DNA of 19,168 bases from Clostridia bacterium (GTDB taxonomy: Bacteria > Bacillota > Clostridia > Oscillospirales > CAG-272). A program made the translations under genes and the position numbers. The stretch lies in the NCBI GenBank assembly GCA_017455945.1, contig JAFTLM010000163.1, positions 1-19,168 of the forward strand. The letters are read 5' to 3'. Below, one piece after another: positions 1 to 7,789 of this stretch; the stretch's first letter is position 1, and every line of letters begins with the position of its first letter. The notes under the pieces are model-generated. The model searched no databases and was not told where the DNA came from. It worked only from the letters and a program-made list of their open reading frames with translations.

Positions 1-1
1 A

Positions 2-136
2 ACCGAGCTTTTCAGAAATTTGGGAGAGGGAGCCGATGCCGATAAGGAGGTCTTGTCCAAAGCGGGTATGCTTTTGGCAGAGCTGTCCACCCTTAAACAA
101 AGAAGTTCCGAGCACGTCGACAGGATAAATATTTGA
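2..136 (+). CDS. C-terminal tail of an unidentified protein (partial)
   Basis: An open frame enters from the left edge and ends at a TGA at 134-136, giving the last 44 residues of a protein. The tail is charged and probably helical (for example AELSTLKQRSSEHVDRINI) and shows no motif I can assign. The gene is followed by a strong hairpin terminator and converges on lepA. The start and most of the protein lie outside the window, so I give no function. The frame is supported mainly by its clean stop just before the terminator. Confidence 0.55.
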   Translation, partial: TELFRNLGEGADADKEVLSKAGMLLAELSTLKQRSSEHVDRINI

Positions 137-156
137 GTACTGTTCGCAAAATCAAG

Positions 157-194
157 AAGGAGCTGTCCTCATTAAGAGGACAGCTCCTTTTGTG
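157..194. terminator. Rho-independent terminator between convergent genes
   Basis: A 14-bp perfect stem (157-170 with 176-189, 5-nt loop) carries the word GGAGCTGTCCTC and is followed on the + strand by a broken T-run. It ends the partial gene at 136. On the minus strand it lies just past the lepA stop, where the T-run is weaker, so it probably serves both genes. Confidence 0.85.
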
Positions 195-206
195 TTGTTT
201 TTTCTA

Positions 207-2018
207 TCAATCATCACTGAGCTTGAGAACCGCCATAAACGCTTCGGGCGTAACCTGAACCGAGCCAAGCTGACGCATCTTCTTCTTACCCTCTTTCTGC
301 TTTTCAAGCAGTTTCTTCTTTCGGGTAATGTCACCGCCGTAGCACTTTGCAAGTACGTCCTTACGCATCGCTTTTACCGTTTCGCGGGCTATGACCTTTG
401 AGCCTATCGCCGCCTGGATCGGAATTTCGAAAAGCTGTCTCGGAATGTTTTCCTTGAGCTTTTCGGCAATCTTTCTCGCTCTGCCGTAAGCCTTTTCGTC
501 GTGAACTACAAAGGAGAGAGCGTCAACCTGCTCTCCGTTCAGGAGGAAATCAAGCTTAACAAGCTTACTGGGTACGTAACCTCCCCTTTCGTAGTCAAGC
601 GAAGCATAGCCCTTTGAACGGCTCTTGAGAGCTTCGAAAAAGTCGTATATTATCTCGTTAAGCGGCAGGTCGTAATGAAGCTCCACGCGTTCCGTGTCAA
701 TGTACTTCATATCCTTGAATGTGCCTCGTCTGTCCTGACAAAGATCCATAAGACCGCCCACGAACTCTGTGGGAGTGATGATGTTTGCCTTGACTATAGG
801 CTCGTAAGCCGTTTCTATCTCGTCGGCTGTCGGATAGTTTGAGGGGTTGTCTATGGTAATCGTCTCGCCGTCACGCTTGTCTACCTTATAGATAACGCTG
901 GGTGCGGTGGTAATGAGGTCAAGGTTGAACTCTCGTTCAAGTCTCTCCTCGATTATTTCCATATGGAGCAATCCGAGGAATCCGCAGCGGAATCCGAAGC
1001 CGAGGGCTATTGACGTCTCAGGCTCGAAAACCAGCGATGCGTCGTTGAGCTTGAGCTTTTCAAGTGCATCACGCAGATCTCCGTATCTCGCACCGTCGGC
1101 GGGATAGATACCCGAATATACCATTGGCTGTACGGATTTGAATCCGGGCAGAACGTCGTTTGTGGGATTGTCGGCAAGGGTTACGGTGTCGCCCACACGC
1201 GTCTCGCCTATGCTCTTGATAGACGCTGTAATGTAGCCAACTTCACCTGCCGAAAGTATGCCGCACTTCTTGAGCCCGAAGGGCTCCATAGTTCCAACGT
1301 CAACCACGTCAAAGGTCTTGCTGTTGCTCATAAGCATAATCTTGTCACCCGACTTTACGCTTCCGTCAACAATCTTTACGTACACCACAACGCCCAGGTA
1401 GCTGTCGTAGTAGGAGTCGAAAATAAGCGCCTTCAAGGGGACGTTTTCGTCACCCTCAGGGGGCGGAACGTCACGCACTATAGCCTCAAGAACGTCCTCG
1501 ATATTAAGTCCCGTCTTTGCCGAAACCGCGGGACAGCCCTCTGCGGGAATGCCGATAACGTCCTCTATCTCGTTTCTTACTCGGTCAACGTCGGCGGAGG
1601 GGAGGTCTATCTTGTTGATAATCGGAAGTATTTCAAGGTTGGAGTCAACCGCAAGATATGCGTTGGCAAGTGTCTGTGCCTCAATACCCTGGGTTGCGTC
1701 AACTACCAGAAGCGCGCCTTCGCAGGCGTTGAGCGAACGCGAAACCTCATAGTTGAAGTCCACGTGACCGGGAGTGTCTATGAGATTGAAATCATAGGTT
1801 TCGCCGTTGTCAGCCTTGTAGTTGAGCCTTACGGCACGAGCCTTTATGGTTATGCCTCTTTCCTTTTCAAGATCCATATTGTCAAGGATCTGTTCTTCCA
1901 TATCACGCTTTGCCACCGTTTGAGTTGCCTCAAGTATTCTGTCGGCAAGAGTAGACTTGCCGTGGTCTATATGCGCAATAATAGAAAAATTTCTTATATG
2001 CTTCTGTCTTTCGTTCAT
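207..2018 (-). CDS. lepA: Elongation factor 4 (LepA), ribosome-associated GTPase
   Basis: This is a full-length 603-residue EF4, the usual size for the family. It is a translational GTPase that acts on the ribosome and has been linked to back-translocation and to 30S subunit assembly. Visible motifs are the P-loop AHIDHGKST at residues 15-23, the switch motif RGITI near 55, DTPGHVDF near 82 and NKID near 136. The EF-G-like domains follow, then the lysine-rich LepA C-terminal domain (KKKLLEKQKEGKKKMRQLGS) ending in VTPEAFMAVLKLSDD. The ATG at 2018 is preceded by GCGAGGAAATAA, an acceptable ribosome binding site. A perfect consensus promoter lies just upstream. It is transcribed alone and shares a terminator with the convergent gene. 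Identification is secure. Confidence 0.98.
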   Translation of the reverse strand: MNERQKHIRNFSIIAHIDHGKSTLADRILEATQTVAKRDMEEQILDNMDLEKERGITIKARAVRLNYKADNGETYDFNLIDTPGHVDFNYEVSRSLNACEGALLVVDATQGIEAQTLANAYLAVDSNLEILPIINKIDLPSADVDRVRNEIEDVIGIPAEGCPAVSAKTGLNIEDVLEAIVRDVPPPEGDENVPLKALIFDSYYDSYLGVVVYVKIVDGSVKSGDKIMLMSNSKTFDVVDVGTMEPFGLKKCGILSAGEVGYITASIKSIGETRVGDTVTLADNPTNDVLPGFKSVQPMVYSGIYPADGARYGDLRDALEKLKLNDASLVFEPETSIALGFGFRCGFLGLLHMEIIEERLEREFNLDLITTAPSVIYKVDKRDGETITIDNPSNYPTADEIETAYEPIVKANIITPTEFVGGLMDLCQDRRGTFKDMKYIDTERVELHYDLPLNEIIYDFFEALKSRSKGYASLDYERGGYVPSKLVKLDFLLNGEQVDALSFVVHDEKAYGRARKIAEKLKENIPRQLFEIPIQAAIGSKVIARETVKAMRKDVLAKCYGGDITRKKKLLEKQKEGKKKMRQLGSVQVTPEAFMAVLKLSDD

Positions 2019-2054
2019 TTATTTCCTCGCAAAAACATCAAAAAATATATAGAT

Positions 2055-2083
2055 ATTATATCAAATTTCCCCCATTATGTCAA
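2055..2083 (-). promoter_or_regulatory. Consensus sigma-A promoter of lepA
   Basis: Read on the minus strand, TTGACA (2083-2078), a 17-bp spacer and TATAAT (2060-2055) match both consensus hexamers exactly. The predicted start is near 2048, giving a leader of about 30 nt before the lepA ATG. Confidence 0.88.
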
Positions 2084-2186
2084 TAATTTAATTCCTTAAT
2101 ACGCGAATTTTTATTTTTTGTCCGATGAGTTACTATGAATTTCAGTAAATATAGCAATATTTGTCCTTTTTTAGTCCTTTTATGAC

Positions 2187-2215
2187 TTGTCTTGCAACGC
2201 CAAGTATTCTATAAT
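2187..2215 (+). promoter_or_regulatory. Sigma-A promoter of the oxidoreductase/manA unit
   Basis: TTGTCT (2187-2192), a 17-bp spacer and a perfect TATAAT (2210-2215) precede the oxidoreductase ATG at 2249. The predicted start is near 2222, leaving a leader of about 27 nt. Confidence 0.75.
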
Positions 2216-2248
2216 TTAGATATAACAGCTACAAGTGAGGTTACTTTT

Positions 2249-3304
2249 ATGGCAAAGAAAAATGTAGTAGTCATCGGTTACGGCGGAATGGGCGGTTGGC
2301 ATACCAGATTCATTCTCGATAACGGTGTGGTAAATTTGCTCGGTATTTACGATATCAAGCCCGAGCGTTGCGCTCTCGCTGAGGAAAAGGGCATTCACGC
2401 ATACTCTTCCTTTGAGGAGGTTCTTTCCGATGAGCGAGTTGATTTTGTGGTTATAGCAACACCCAATGAGTTGCATAAGCCTCTTGCTATCGAGGCTATG
2501 TCCAGAGGAAAGCACGTTGTTTCCGAAAAGCCGGTTACACTTTCGTCTGCAGATCTTCAGGAAATGATTGATGCTTCTCATAAGTACGGAAGAATTTTCA
2601 CAACTCACCAGAACAGACGTTGGGACGTGGACTATCTTATGATGAAAGATGTATATCAGACACGTCAGCTTGGTGAGGTGTTCACCATTGAATCGCGTTA
2701 TCACGGTTCCCGCGGTATTCCCGGAGACTGGAGAGGACATAAAGAACACGGCGGCGGAATGATTCTTGACTGGGGCGTGCATCTTATCGACCAGATGCTG
2801 GGAATTGTCAACGACCAGAAGATAACAAAGATATACTGCCGTTGCGACCACCTTACAAACGACGAGGTTGACGACGGATTCAAACTTGATATCTTCTTTG
2901 AGCGCGGACTTGTGGGACATATTGAGGTCTGCACAAGAAACTTTATATCTCTCCCCAGATTCCTTATGGCAGGTATGGACGGTACGGCGATAATCAATGA
3001 CTGGAAGGACAAGACTCGTGTGGTTCTCTGCAAGACCTGGGAAGAGCACGACGTGAAGCCTGTGGTTACGGCAGCCGGACTTACCAAGACAATGGCACCC
3101 CGTGACGAAAAGACAACGGTTACGTATGACATTGAACGTCCTGCGTCCGACGTTCACGACTTCTACCGTAACCTGGTAAAGGCTATTGACGGAGAAGAAG
3201 AGCAGATTGTAACACACAAGCAGCTTATGCGTGTTATGAGGGTAATGGAAGCCGCATTCGAGTCCGACAGAGTCGGTGCACCCATTGAATTTACAGATAA
3301 CTGA
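2249..3304 (+). CDS. Gfo/Idh/MocA-family NAD(P)-dependent oxidoreductase
   Basis: This is a 351-residue cytoplasmic dehydrogenase of the Gfo/Idh/MocA family, which oxidises or reduces hydroxyl groups on sugars, inositols and related compounds using NAD(P). The N-terminal Rossmann fold shows GYGGMGG (residues 10-16). The family signature EKP is at 93-95, and the substrate domain carries HQNRRWD (120-126) and GGGMILDWGVHLID (168-181), whose Asp and His are typical active-site positions. I chose the ATG at 2249 because the Rossmann motif begins there and GTGAGG lies 8 nt upstream. An earlier in-frame ATG at 2192 falls inside the promoter. manA follows after 42 nt. The exact substrate cannot be read from the sequence; a sugar or sugar derivative is likely from the neighbour. 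Confidence 0.9.
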   Translation: MAKKNVVVIGYGGMGGWHTRFILDNGVVNLLGIYDIKPERCALAEEKGIHAYSSFEEVLSDERVDFVVIATPNELHKPLAIEAMSRGKHVVSEKPVTLSSADLQEMIDASHKYGRIFTTHQNRRWDVDYLMMKDVYQTRQLGEVFTIESRYHGSRGIPGDWRGHKEHGGGMILDWGVHLIDQMLGIVNDQKITKIYCRCDHLTNDEVDDGFKLDIFFERGLVGHIEVCTRNFISLPRFLMAGMDGTAIINDWKDKTRVVLCKTWEEHDVKPVVTAAGLTKTMAPRDEKTTVTYDIERPASDVHDFYRNLVKAIDGEEEQIVTHKQLMRVMRVMEAAFESDRVGAPIEFTDN

Positions 3305-3306
3305 TA

Positions 3307-3329
3307 AAAAGGGGCTTGTTGCCCCTTTT
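3307..3329 (+). terminator. Intercistronic hairpin with short T-run (possible attenuator)
   Basis: A 9-bp perfect stem (AAAAGGGGC with GCCCCTTTT, loop TTGTT) sits between the oxidoreductase stop and the manA ribosome binding site. The T-run is only four bases and is followed by CTC, so termination may be partial. There is no space for a promoter between it and manA. Confidence 0.6.
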
Positions 3330-3346
3330 CTCAAAGGAGAAAATAT

Positions 3347-4252
3347 ATGTATCCGCTTAAACTTAAATATTTTCCCAAAACCGCACGTTGGGGAGGCAGC
3401 AGACTGAAAAACGAGTGGAATAAGCCCTGTGATTTTGAAAAGCTTGCCGAAACCTGGGAGCTTACGCTTCGCCCCGATGCCGTAAACACCGTTCTTAACG
3501 GTGAGTTTGCGGGCAGAAGACTTGACGAAGTGGTAAAGTGCGAAAAGTTTCCGCTTCTTATAAAGTTTATAGACGCCGCGGATAAGCTCTCGGTTCAGGT
3601 TCACCCCGACGATAGGTTCGCCGCGGAGGTTGAAAACGACGTGGGTAAAACCGAGATGTGGTATATCGCCGATGCCGACGAGGGGGCGGAGATTATCTAC
3701 GGAATCAGGGACGGCGTGACCGAGTTGAGCTGTAACGCCGATATTGAAAAACAGGTGAGATCGGTCAAGGTGAAAAAGGGCGACAGTTTTTTTATCCCGT
3801 CGGGAATGCTTCACGCAATAGGAAAAGGCTGTCTTATTGCCGAGATACAGCAGAATTCAGACCTTACGTACAGAGTTTACGATTATGAGCGCAGGGATTC
3901 TTCGGGAAAGCTTCGCGAACTTCATACCGAAAAGGCACTGAAGGTTGTGCGTGGATTTGAGGATTCCGAGGTGGACGCTATACGCTATTCCGAAGCCGAC
4001 AAAATAGGAGTTGGTGAGTGCCTTGCTTCTTGTAAATACTTTAACGTCAACAGAGTAACGCTTGAAAACAGCAGGGAAGAGCTTGAAACAAAAGGCGTGT
4101 TCCATTCGGTTCTGTGCGTTGACGGAGAGGGCGAAATAATTGTCGGAGATGCTTCATACAAGCTCCAAAAGGGAGACAGCTATTATATCTCCGCCGACAT
4201 AGAAAAATATGAGCTTCTTGGAAACACCACCGTTTTGATTTCAAGAGCATAA
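3347..4252 (+). CDS. manA: Mannose-6-phosphate isomerase, class I (ManA)
   Basis: A 301-residue cupin enzyme of the short Bacillus-type class I phosphomannose isomerases (usually a little over 300 residues). It interconverts mannose-6-phosphate and fructose-6-phosphate in the cytoplasm, with zinc. The expected zinc ligands are visible: Gln84 and His86 in QVHPDD, Glu103 in GKTEMW, and His156 in PSGMLHAIG. The conserved block YRVYDYERR with the later ELHTEKAL follows, and a second cupin half closes the protein. The start at 3347 has AAAGGAGAAAATAT before it. It lies 42 nt behind the oxidoreductase, separated by a hairpin, so the two are probably co-transcribed with reduced flow into manA. A terminator follows directly. 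Mannose use or mannose supply for glycans is the likely role. Confidence 0.95.
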   Translation: MYPLKLKYFPKTARWGGSRLKNEWNKPCDFEKLAETWELTLRPDAVNTVLNGEFAGRRLDEVVKCEKFPLLIKFIDAADKLSVQVHPDDRFAAEVENDVGKTEMWYIADADEGAEIIYGIRDGVTELSCNADIEKQVRSVKVKKGDSFFIPSGMLHAIGKGCLIAEIQQNSDLTYRVYDYERRDSSGKLRELHTEKALKVVRGFEDSEVDAIRYSEADKIGVGECLASCKYFNVNRVTLENSREELETKGVFHSVLCVDGEGEIIVGDASYKLQKGDSYYISADIEKYELLGNTTVLISRA

Positions 4253-4267
4253 TATAAACTTAATTAG

Positions 4268-4299
4268 AAAAGGAGCTGATTAAAAATCAGCTCCTTTTT
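4268..4299. terminator. Bidirectional rho-independent terminator
   Basis: A 13-bp perfect stem (AAAAGGAGCTGAT at 4268-4280 with 4286-4298, 5-nt loop) is flanked by A-runs on one side and T-runs on the other. It can end manA on the + strand and the convergent URO-D-fold gene on the minus strand. Confidence 0.9.
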
Positions 4300-4323
4300 C
4301 TGTGTGCCTGAAAAAATATTCTC

Positions 4324-5394
4324 TTAATATTTTCCCAACTTGTGGGCAAGCTCGGATATCATTTTCATATTTTCAAATGACACCGAATTGGGAATAGAGT
4401 GGTCGGAGGCAAAAATATATCCGCCGCCCTCTTTCATTAAGGGTATAATTTTTTCCATTTCGGCTTTTATAAGCTCGGGTTTGTCCCATATCTGCGCGTT
4501 TATTCCGCCGTGGAAAGCCAATTTGTCCCCATATTCTTTTTTCAGCTTTATGGGGTCCATTCCCGCCTTTATTTCAAGCGGATTAAGCATCTCCACGCCT
4601 ATTTCGGTAAGGTCGGGAATAAGCGATTCTATAAAACCGCAGGAATGAAGCTCAGTTACCATTCCGCGTTCGTGTGCCCAATCCACCGCCCTTTTGTGAT
4701 AGGGCTTCAGCAGCTCACGGTATATAGCAGGCGAAAAGAAAGTGGTGTTCTTATACCCCATATCGTCGTACCAGAAAACCCCGTCAAACTCGTAGCCCGC
4801 ATCAAGTATCTTCTGACACAAATCAAGAGAAACCTTGAGATAGGTGTCAAAAACGTCCTCCACCCAATCGGGGTCATCGTACATCGCCACAAGCAAATTT
4901 TCGGTACCTATCATATGCGAGTGGGCAACGTCAAAGCCAAACCAGACCACAAGCTGTAAAAATCTGCCTTCGGCTTTCCATTTGGCATAGTTATTTTTCA
5001 ACCATTCCCAGTTTATTCTTGAAGTGTCACCGTCAAGCATTCTTGCCTTGGCTTCCTCCCAGCGTTCTCTGGTGTCGTAATAATTTTCAAGCACCTCGGG
5101 CGTTGAGTCAAGTTGATTGAAAACTCGCTGTGTCTGCCCCCATTGGGTGGTTCTTATTATATATCTATCGTTCTTTTCAATAATCTTCTGTTCAAATCTC
5201 GGAGAATTGTTCGGACATATTTTTACTATCTTGTCAAAACCGAAATAATCCTGCCAGTCCGCGTTTTCGGGCATTCCTTCGCTTTTCCAACGCTTTACGG
5301 TACCTGCCCACGCGGAATCGACCATAGGTATCCTGTCAACCTCTTGACGTTTATATGTTCGCAATATGCGTTCTCTTGAAGTCATCTTATCCAT
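4324..5394 (-). CDS. Uroporphyrinogen decarboxylase-fold protein (URO-D/MtaA-like)
   Basis: A 356-residue protein of the URO-D superfamily, which includes heme-pathway HemE and the corrinoid:coenzyme M methyltransferases MtaA and CmuA. Seen motifs: TSRERILRTYKRQEVDRIP at the N-terminus, an Asp pair in FWYDDMGY (210-211), and HSCG at 250-253, which aligns with the His-x-Cys zinc pair of the methyltransferase branch. The third methyltransferase ligand, a cysteine near the C-terminus, is not seen; SDHSIP (330-335) occupies about that place. It is therefore unlikely to be true HemE and may be a methyltransferase-like or repurposed enzyme. The ATG at 5394 has a perfect AGGAGG 8 nt upstream. No corrinoid protein or heme gene is adjacent, so no pathway is assigned. 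Confidence 0.82.
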   Translation of the reverse strand: MDKMTSRERILRTYKRQEVDRIPMVDSAWAGTVKRWKSEGMPENADWQDYFGFDKIVKICPNNSPRFEQKIIEKNDRYIIRTTQWGQTQRVFNQLDSTPEVLENYYDTRERWEEAKARMLDGDTSRINWEWLKNNYAKWKAEGRFLQLVVWFGFDVAHSHMIGTENLLVAMYDDPDWVEDVFDTYLKVSLDLCQKILDAGYEFDGVFWYDDMGYKNTTFFSPAIYRELLKPYHKRAVDWAHERGMVTELHSCGFIESLIPDLTEIGVEMLNPLEIKAGMDPIKLKKEYGDKLAFHGGINAQIWDKPELIKAEMEKIIPLMKEGGGYIFASDHSIPNSVSFENMKMISELAHKLGKY

Positions 5395-5425
5395 GGATTT
5401 TGCCTCCTTTTTTCTGTTTATATAT

Positions 5426-5454
5426 AGTTTACAATATTTTTTTCTATTTGTAAA
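5426..5454 (-). promoter_or_regulatory. Probable promoter of the URO-D-fold gene
   Basis: On the minus strand TTTACA (5454-5449), a 17-bp spacer and TAAACT (5431-5426) form a moderate sigma-A promoter, about 32 nt upstream of the ATG. The -35 box is part of an inverted TTTACAA/TTGTAAA pair (5428-5434 and 5448-5454). Confidence 0.5.
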
Positions 5455-5543
5455 TATGGTTCACGCCCTTTTTTTCTTTCTTTTGCAAGAAAACCATAAA
5501 CTATAATTCATATCACTTTTTTGTAAAAAAATGCGAAAAAGTA

Positions 5544-5572
5544 TTTACAAGCGGAGAAAAAAGTGTTATACT
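5544..5572 (+). promoter_or_regulatory. Sigma-A promoter of asnS
   Basis: TTTACA (5544-5549), a 17-bp spacer and TATACT (5567-5572) lie 48 nt upstream of the asnS ATG. The leader is too short for a T-box riboswitch. The stretch between this and the divergent promoter (5455-5543) is AT-rich and holds nothing else I can name. Confidence 0.75.
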
Positions 5573-5620
5573 ATATAAGTATATTTATGCGTGAATGTTT
5601 GACGAAAGGATTCAAATAAA

Positions 5621-7015
5621 ATGAAAAGAGATTTGATAAGAAGTCTTCACGAAAAAATGAATGACTATGCAGACAAGACTGTAACTCTCGGCGGTTGGGT
5701 CCGCAGCGTGCGTACAAGCAAGGATTGCGGATTTATCGACCTTAACGACGGTAGTGCGCACAAGGGCGTTCAGGTGGTTTTTGAGAGACAGTTCCTCTCC
5801 AACTTCAACGAAATCGGAAAGCTTAACGTAGGTGCGGCTATCGTTGTAAAGGGAAAACTGGTGCTTACTCCCGAAAATAAACAGCCCTTTGAAATAAAGG
5901 CAGAATCTGTTGACGTTGAGGGGGCATCCACACCCGATTATCCTCTCCAGAAGAAAGGACATAGCGTGGAGTTCCTTCGTGAGATCGCATATCTTCGTCC
6001 CAGAACCAACCTCTTCTCGGCTGTGTTCAGAGTTCGTAGCGAGGTAGCTTATGCAATTCACGAATTTTTCCATAACAGAGGCTTCGTGTACGTTCATACT
6101 CCCCTTATTACACAGTCTGACTGTGAGGGTGCGGGCGAAATGTTCAGAGTAACCACGCTTGATATGGCAAATCCTCCCAAGACGGAGGACGGCAAGGTGG
6201 ATTTCAGCAAGGACTTCTTCGGAAAGAGCACTAACCTTACCGTTTCAGGTCAGCTTGAGGGCGAGACCTACGCAATGGCGTTCGGTAACATTTACACATT
6301 CGGACCCACGTTCAGAGCAGAGAACTCCAATACCGCAAGACACGCGGCAGAGTTTTGGATGATAGAGCCCGAAATTGCATTTGCCGACCTTAACGACAAT
6401 ATGCAGCTTGCCTGGGATATGATAAAGTACATTATCAACCACGTACTTAACAACTGCAAACAGGAGCTTGCCTTCTTCAACAGCTTTGTTGATAAGACAT
6501 TGCTTGACAGACTTAATATGCTTGCGGCAAGCGATTATGAGAAGGTTACTTATACAGAAGCGGTTAAGCTTCTTGAGGAGAGCGGACATAAGTTCCAGTA
6601 TCCCGTTTCGTGGGGCTGTGACCTTCAGACCGAGCACGAAAGATATCTTACCGAGGTTATTTATAAGAAGCCCGTTTTCGTTATCGACTATCCCAAGGAA
6701 ATCAAGTCCTTCTATATGAGACTTAACGACGACAACAAGACCGTTGCCGCAATGGACCTTCTTGTGCCCGGTGTCGGTGAGATCATCGGCGGAAGCCAGC
6801 GTGAGGAGCGTCTTGACGTTCTTCTTGCACGTATGGAAGAGTGCGGACTTAAGGAGGAGGACTATTGGTGGTACGTAAACCTTCGCCGTTACGGCGGAAC
6901 CAAGCACGCAGGCTACGGTCTCGGCTTTGAGCGTATCATTATGTACCTTACAGGCGTTGCCAATATCCGCGACGTAATTCCTTATCCCAGAACAGTAGGA
7001 AACGCTGAATATTAA
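5621..7015 (+). CDS. asnS: Asparagine--tRNA ligase (AsnRS)
   Basis: A 464-residue class IIb aminoacyl-tRNA synthetase of normal length for bacterial AsnRS. It charges tRNA-Asn with asparagine using ATP in the cytoplasm. The N-terminal OB-fold anticodon domain covers roughly residues 1-110 (GGWVRSVR, CGFIDLNDGS). The catalytic domain contains motif 2, FRAENSNTARHAAEFWMIEP, and motif 3 near the end, GYGLGFERIIMYLTGVANIRD, followed by the typical PYPRTVGNAEY tail. These sequences mark AsnRS rather than AspRS. The ATG at 5621 has AAAGGA 10 nt upstream, a slightly long spacing. It has its own promoter and terminator and is monocistronic. Identification is secure. Confidence 0.98.
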   Translation: MKRDLIRSLHEKMNDYADKTVTLGGWVRSVRTSKDCGFIDLNDGSAHKGVQVVFERQFLSNFNEIGKLNVGAAIVVKGKLVLTPENKQPFEIKAESVDVEGASTPDYPLQKKGHSVEFLREIAYLRPRTNLFSAVFRVRSEVAYAIHEFFHNRGFVYVHTPLITQSDCEGAGEMFRVTTLDMANPPKTEDGKVDFSKDFFGKSTNLTVSGQLEGETYAMAFGNIYTFGPTFRAENSNTARHAAEFWMIEPEIAFADLNDNMQLAWDMIKYIINHVLNNCKQELAFFNSFVDKTLLDRLNMLAASDYEKVTYTEAVKLLEESGHKFQYPVSWGCDLQTEHERYLTEVIYKKPVFVIDYPKEIKSFYMRLNDDNKTVAAMDLLVPGVGEIIGGSQREERLDVLLARMEECGLKEEDYWWYVNLRRYGGTKHAGYGLGFERIIMYLTGVANIRDVIPYPRTVGNAEY

Positions 7016-7020
7016 TGAAG

Positions 7021-7052
7021 AAAAGGCTGTCACGCGACAGCCTTTTGTTTTT
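7021..7052. terminator. Bidirectional terminator after asnS
   Basis: An 11-bp perfect stem (AAAAGGCTGTC at 7021-7031 with 7036-7046, loop ACGC) is followed by TTTTGTTTTT on the + strand. The complement ends in TTTTCTTC, so it can also end the leftward mgtC pair. Confidence 0.9.
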
Positions 7053-7085
7053 GAGTGTAGCACTCGGAAAAATATAATTTACTTT

Positions 7086-7787
7086 TTACAACTCTTCGAC
7101 CATTCGCACGCTTTCGAGATGTGCGATTTCGTTAAGTATTTCTCCGTGTTTGGCTTTACGTGGGAATTTCAGCGTAAAAATCACGCTTATCCCTTCGTCT
7201 TCCGAGCTTTTGGTTATCTCGGCGTCCAGTATTTCAATTTTTTGTTCACTTATACGGTCGTTTATTTTATAAAGTGCGGATTTGTCCACAAAATCAACGT
7301 ACACGTTTACGATTCTGGGATTTGACATCAGGTAGTACTCTGCTTTTGAAAAGAGCATCTCGGCAAGAATAATAAACACAGTACTGAAAATCACTTCAAG
7401 ATAACAGCCGGCACCTGCGGCAAGTCCGATTATCGCCGTAGTCCATAAGCCCGCCGCCGTCGTCAGTCCTTTGACCTGCTTACGCCTGGTGACTATTATT
7501 GCTCCTGCACCTATAAAACCCATTCCGGATATGACCTGTGCCCCCAATCGAAGGGGATCGGCAACAAAATTTTCCGCAGAGCTCGCCTCAAGGGTCAACA
7601 AATATTGACCTACAAGGGTGGTCATTGCCGCACCCATTGCCGTCAAAATATGAGTTCTGAAGCCTGCCGCACGGCGTTTCCGCTCGCGCTCTATTCCGAT
7701 AAGACCTCCGCAAAACGCCGCCAAAACAAGCCTGGCAACGATACTGATTTCGTTGAAGTTGTAAAAAAGTTCGGCTAATTTGCCCAT
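7086..7787 (-). CDS. MgtC/SapB family membrane protein, second copy
   Basis: A 233-residue integral membrane protein of the MgtC/SapB family. The N-terminal half is four to five hydrophobic helices with the family signatures RLVLAAFCGGLIGIERERKR (about residues 18-37), AGFRTHILTAMGAA, RLGAQVISGMGFIGAGAI and KGLTTAAGLW. The C-terminal part (about 150-233) is a soluble ACT-like domain. MgtC proteins are tied to magnesium limitation, membrane potential and virulence in some pathogens; in Firmicutes the role is less clear. The gene starts 2 nt after the stop of its paralogue, and its ribosome binding site GAGGAGGTG lies in the end of that gene, so translation is probably coupled. It ends before the asnS terminator. 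Confidence 0.93.
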   Translation of the reverse strand: MGKLAELFYNFNEISIVARLVLAAFCGGLIGIERERKRRAAGFRTHILTAMGAAMTTLVGQYLLTLEASSAENFVADPLRLGAQVISGMGFIGAGAIIVTRRKQVKGLTTAAGLWTTAIIGLAAGAGCYLEVIFSTVFIILAEMLFSKAEYYLMSNPRIVNVYVDFVDKSALYKINDRISEQKIEILDAEITKSSEDEGISVIFTLKFPRKAKHGEILNEIAHLESVRMVEEL

Positions 7788-7789
7788 TC

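Noticed and set aside
2216..3814. 532-codon open frame on the minus strand opposite the oxidoreductase and manA
   Set aside because: It is antisense to two clearly recognised genes, spans their intergenic hairpin, has an abnormal Cys/His/Val-rich composition and no family motif. It is a by-product of codon bias on the other strand.
5573..5620. T-box riboswitch in the asnS leader
   Set aside because: The leader from the predicted start is only about 40 nt, far too short for a T-box, and no terminator or T-box sequence is present.
6245..7063. 272-codon frame antisense to asnS
   Set aside because: It runs through the asnS terminator, shows no domain, and the + strand gene is certain.
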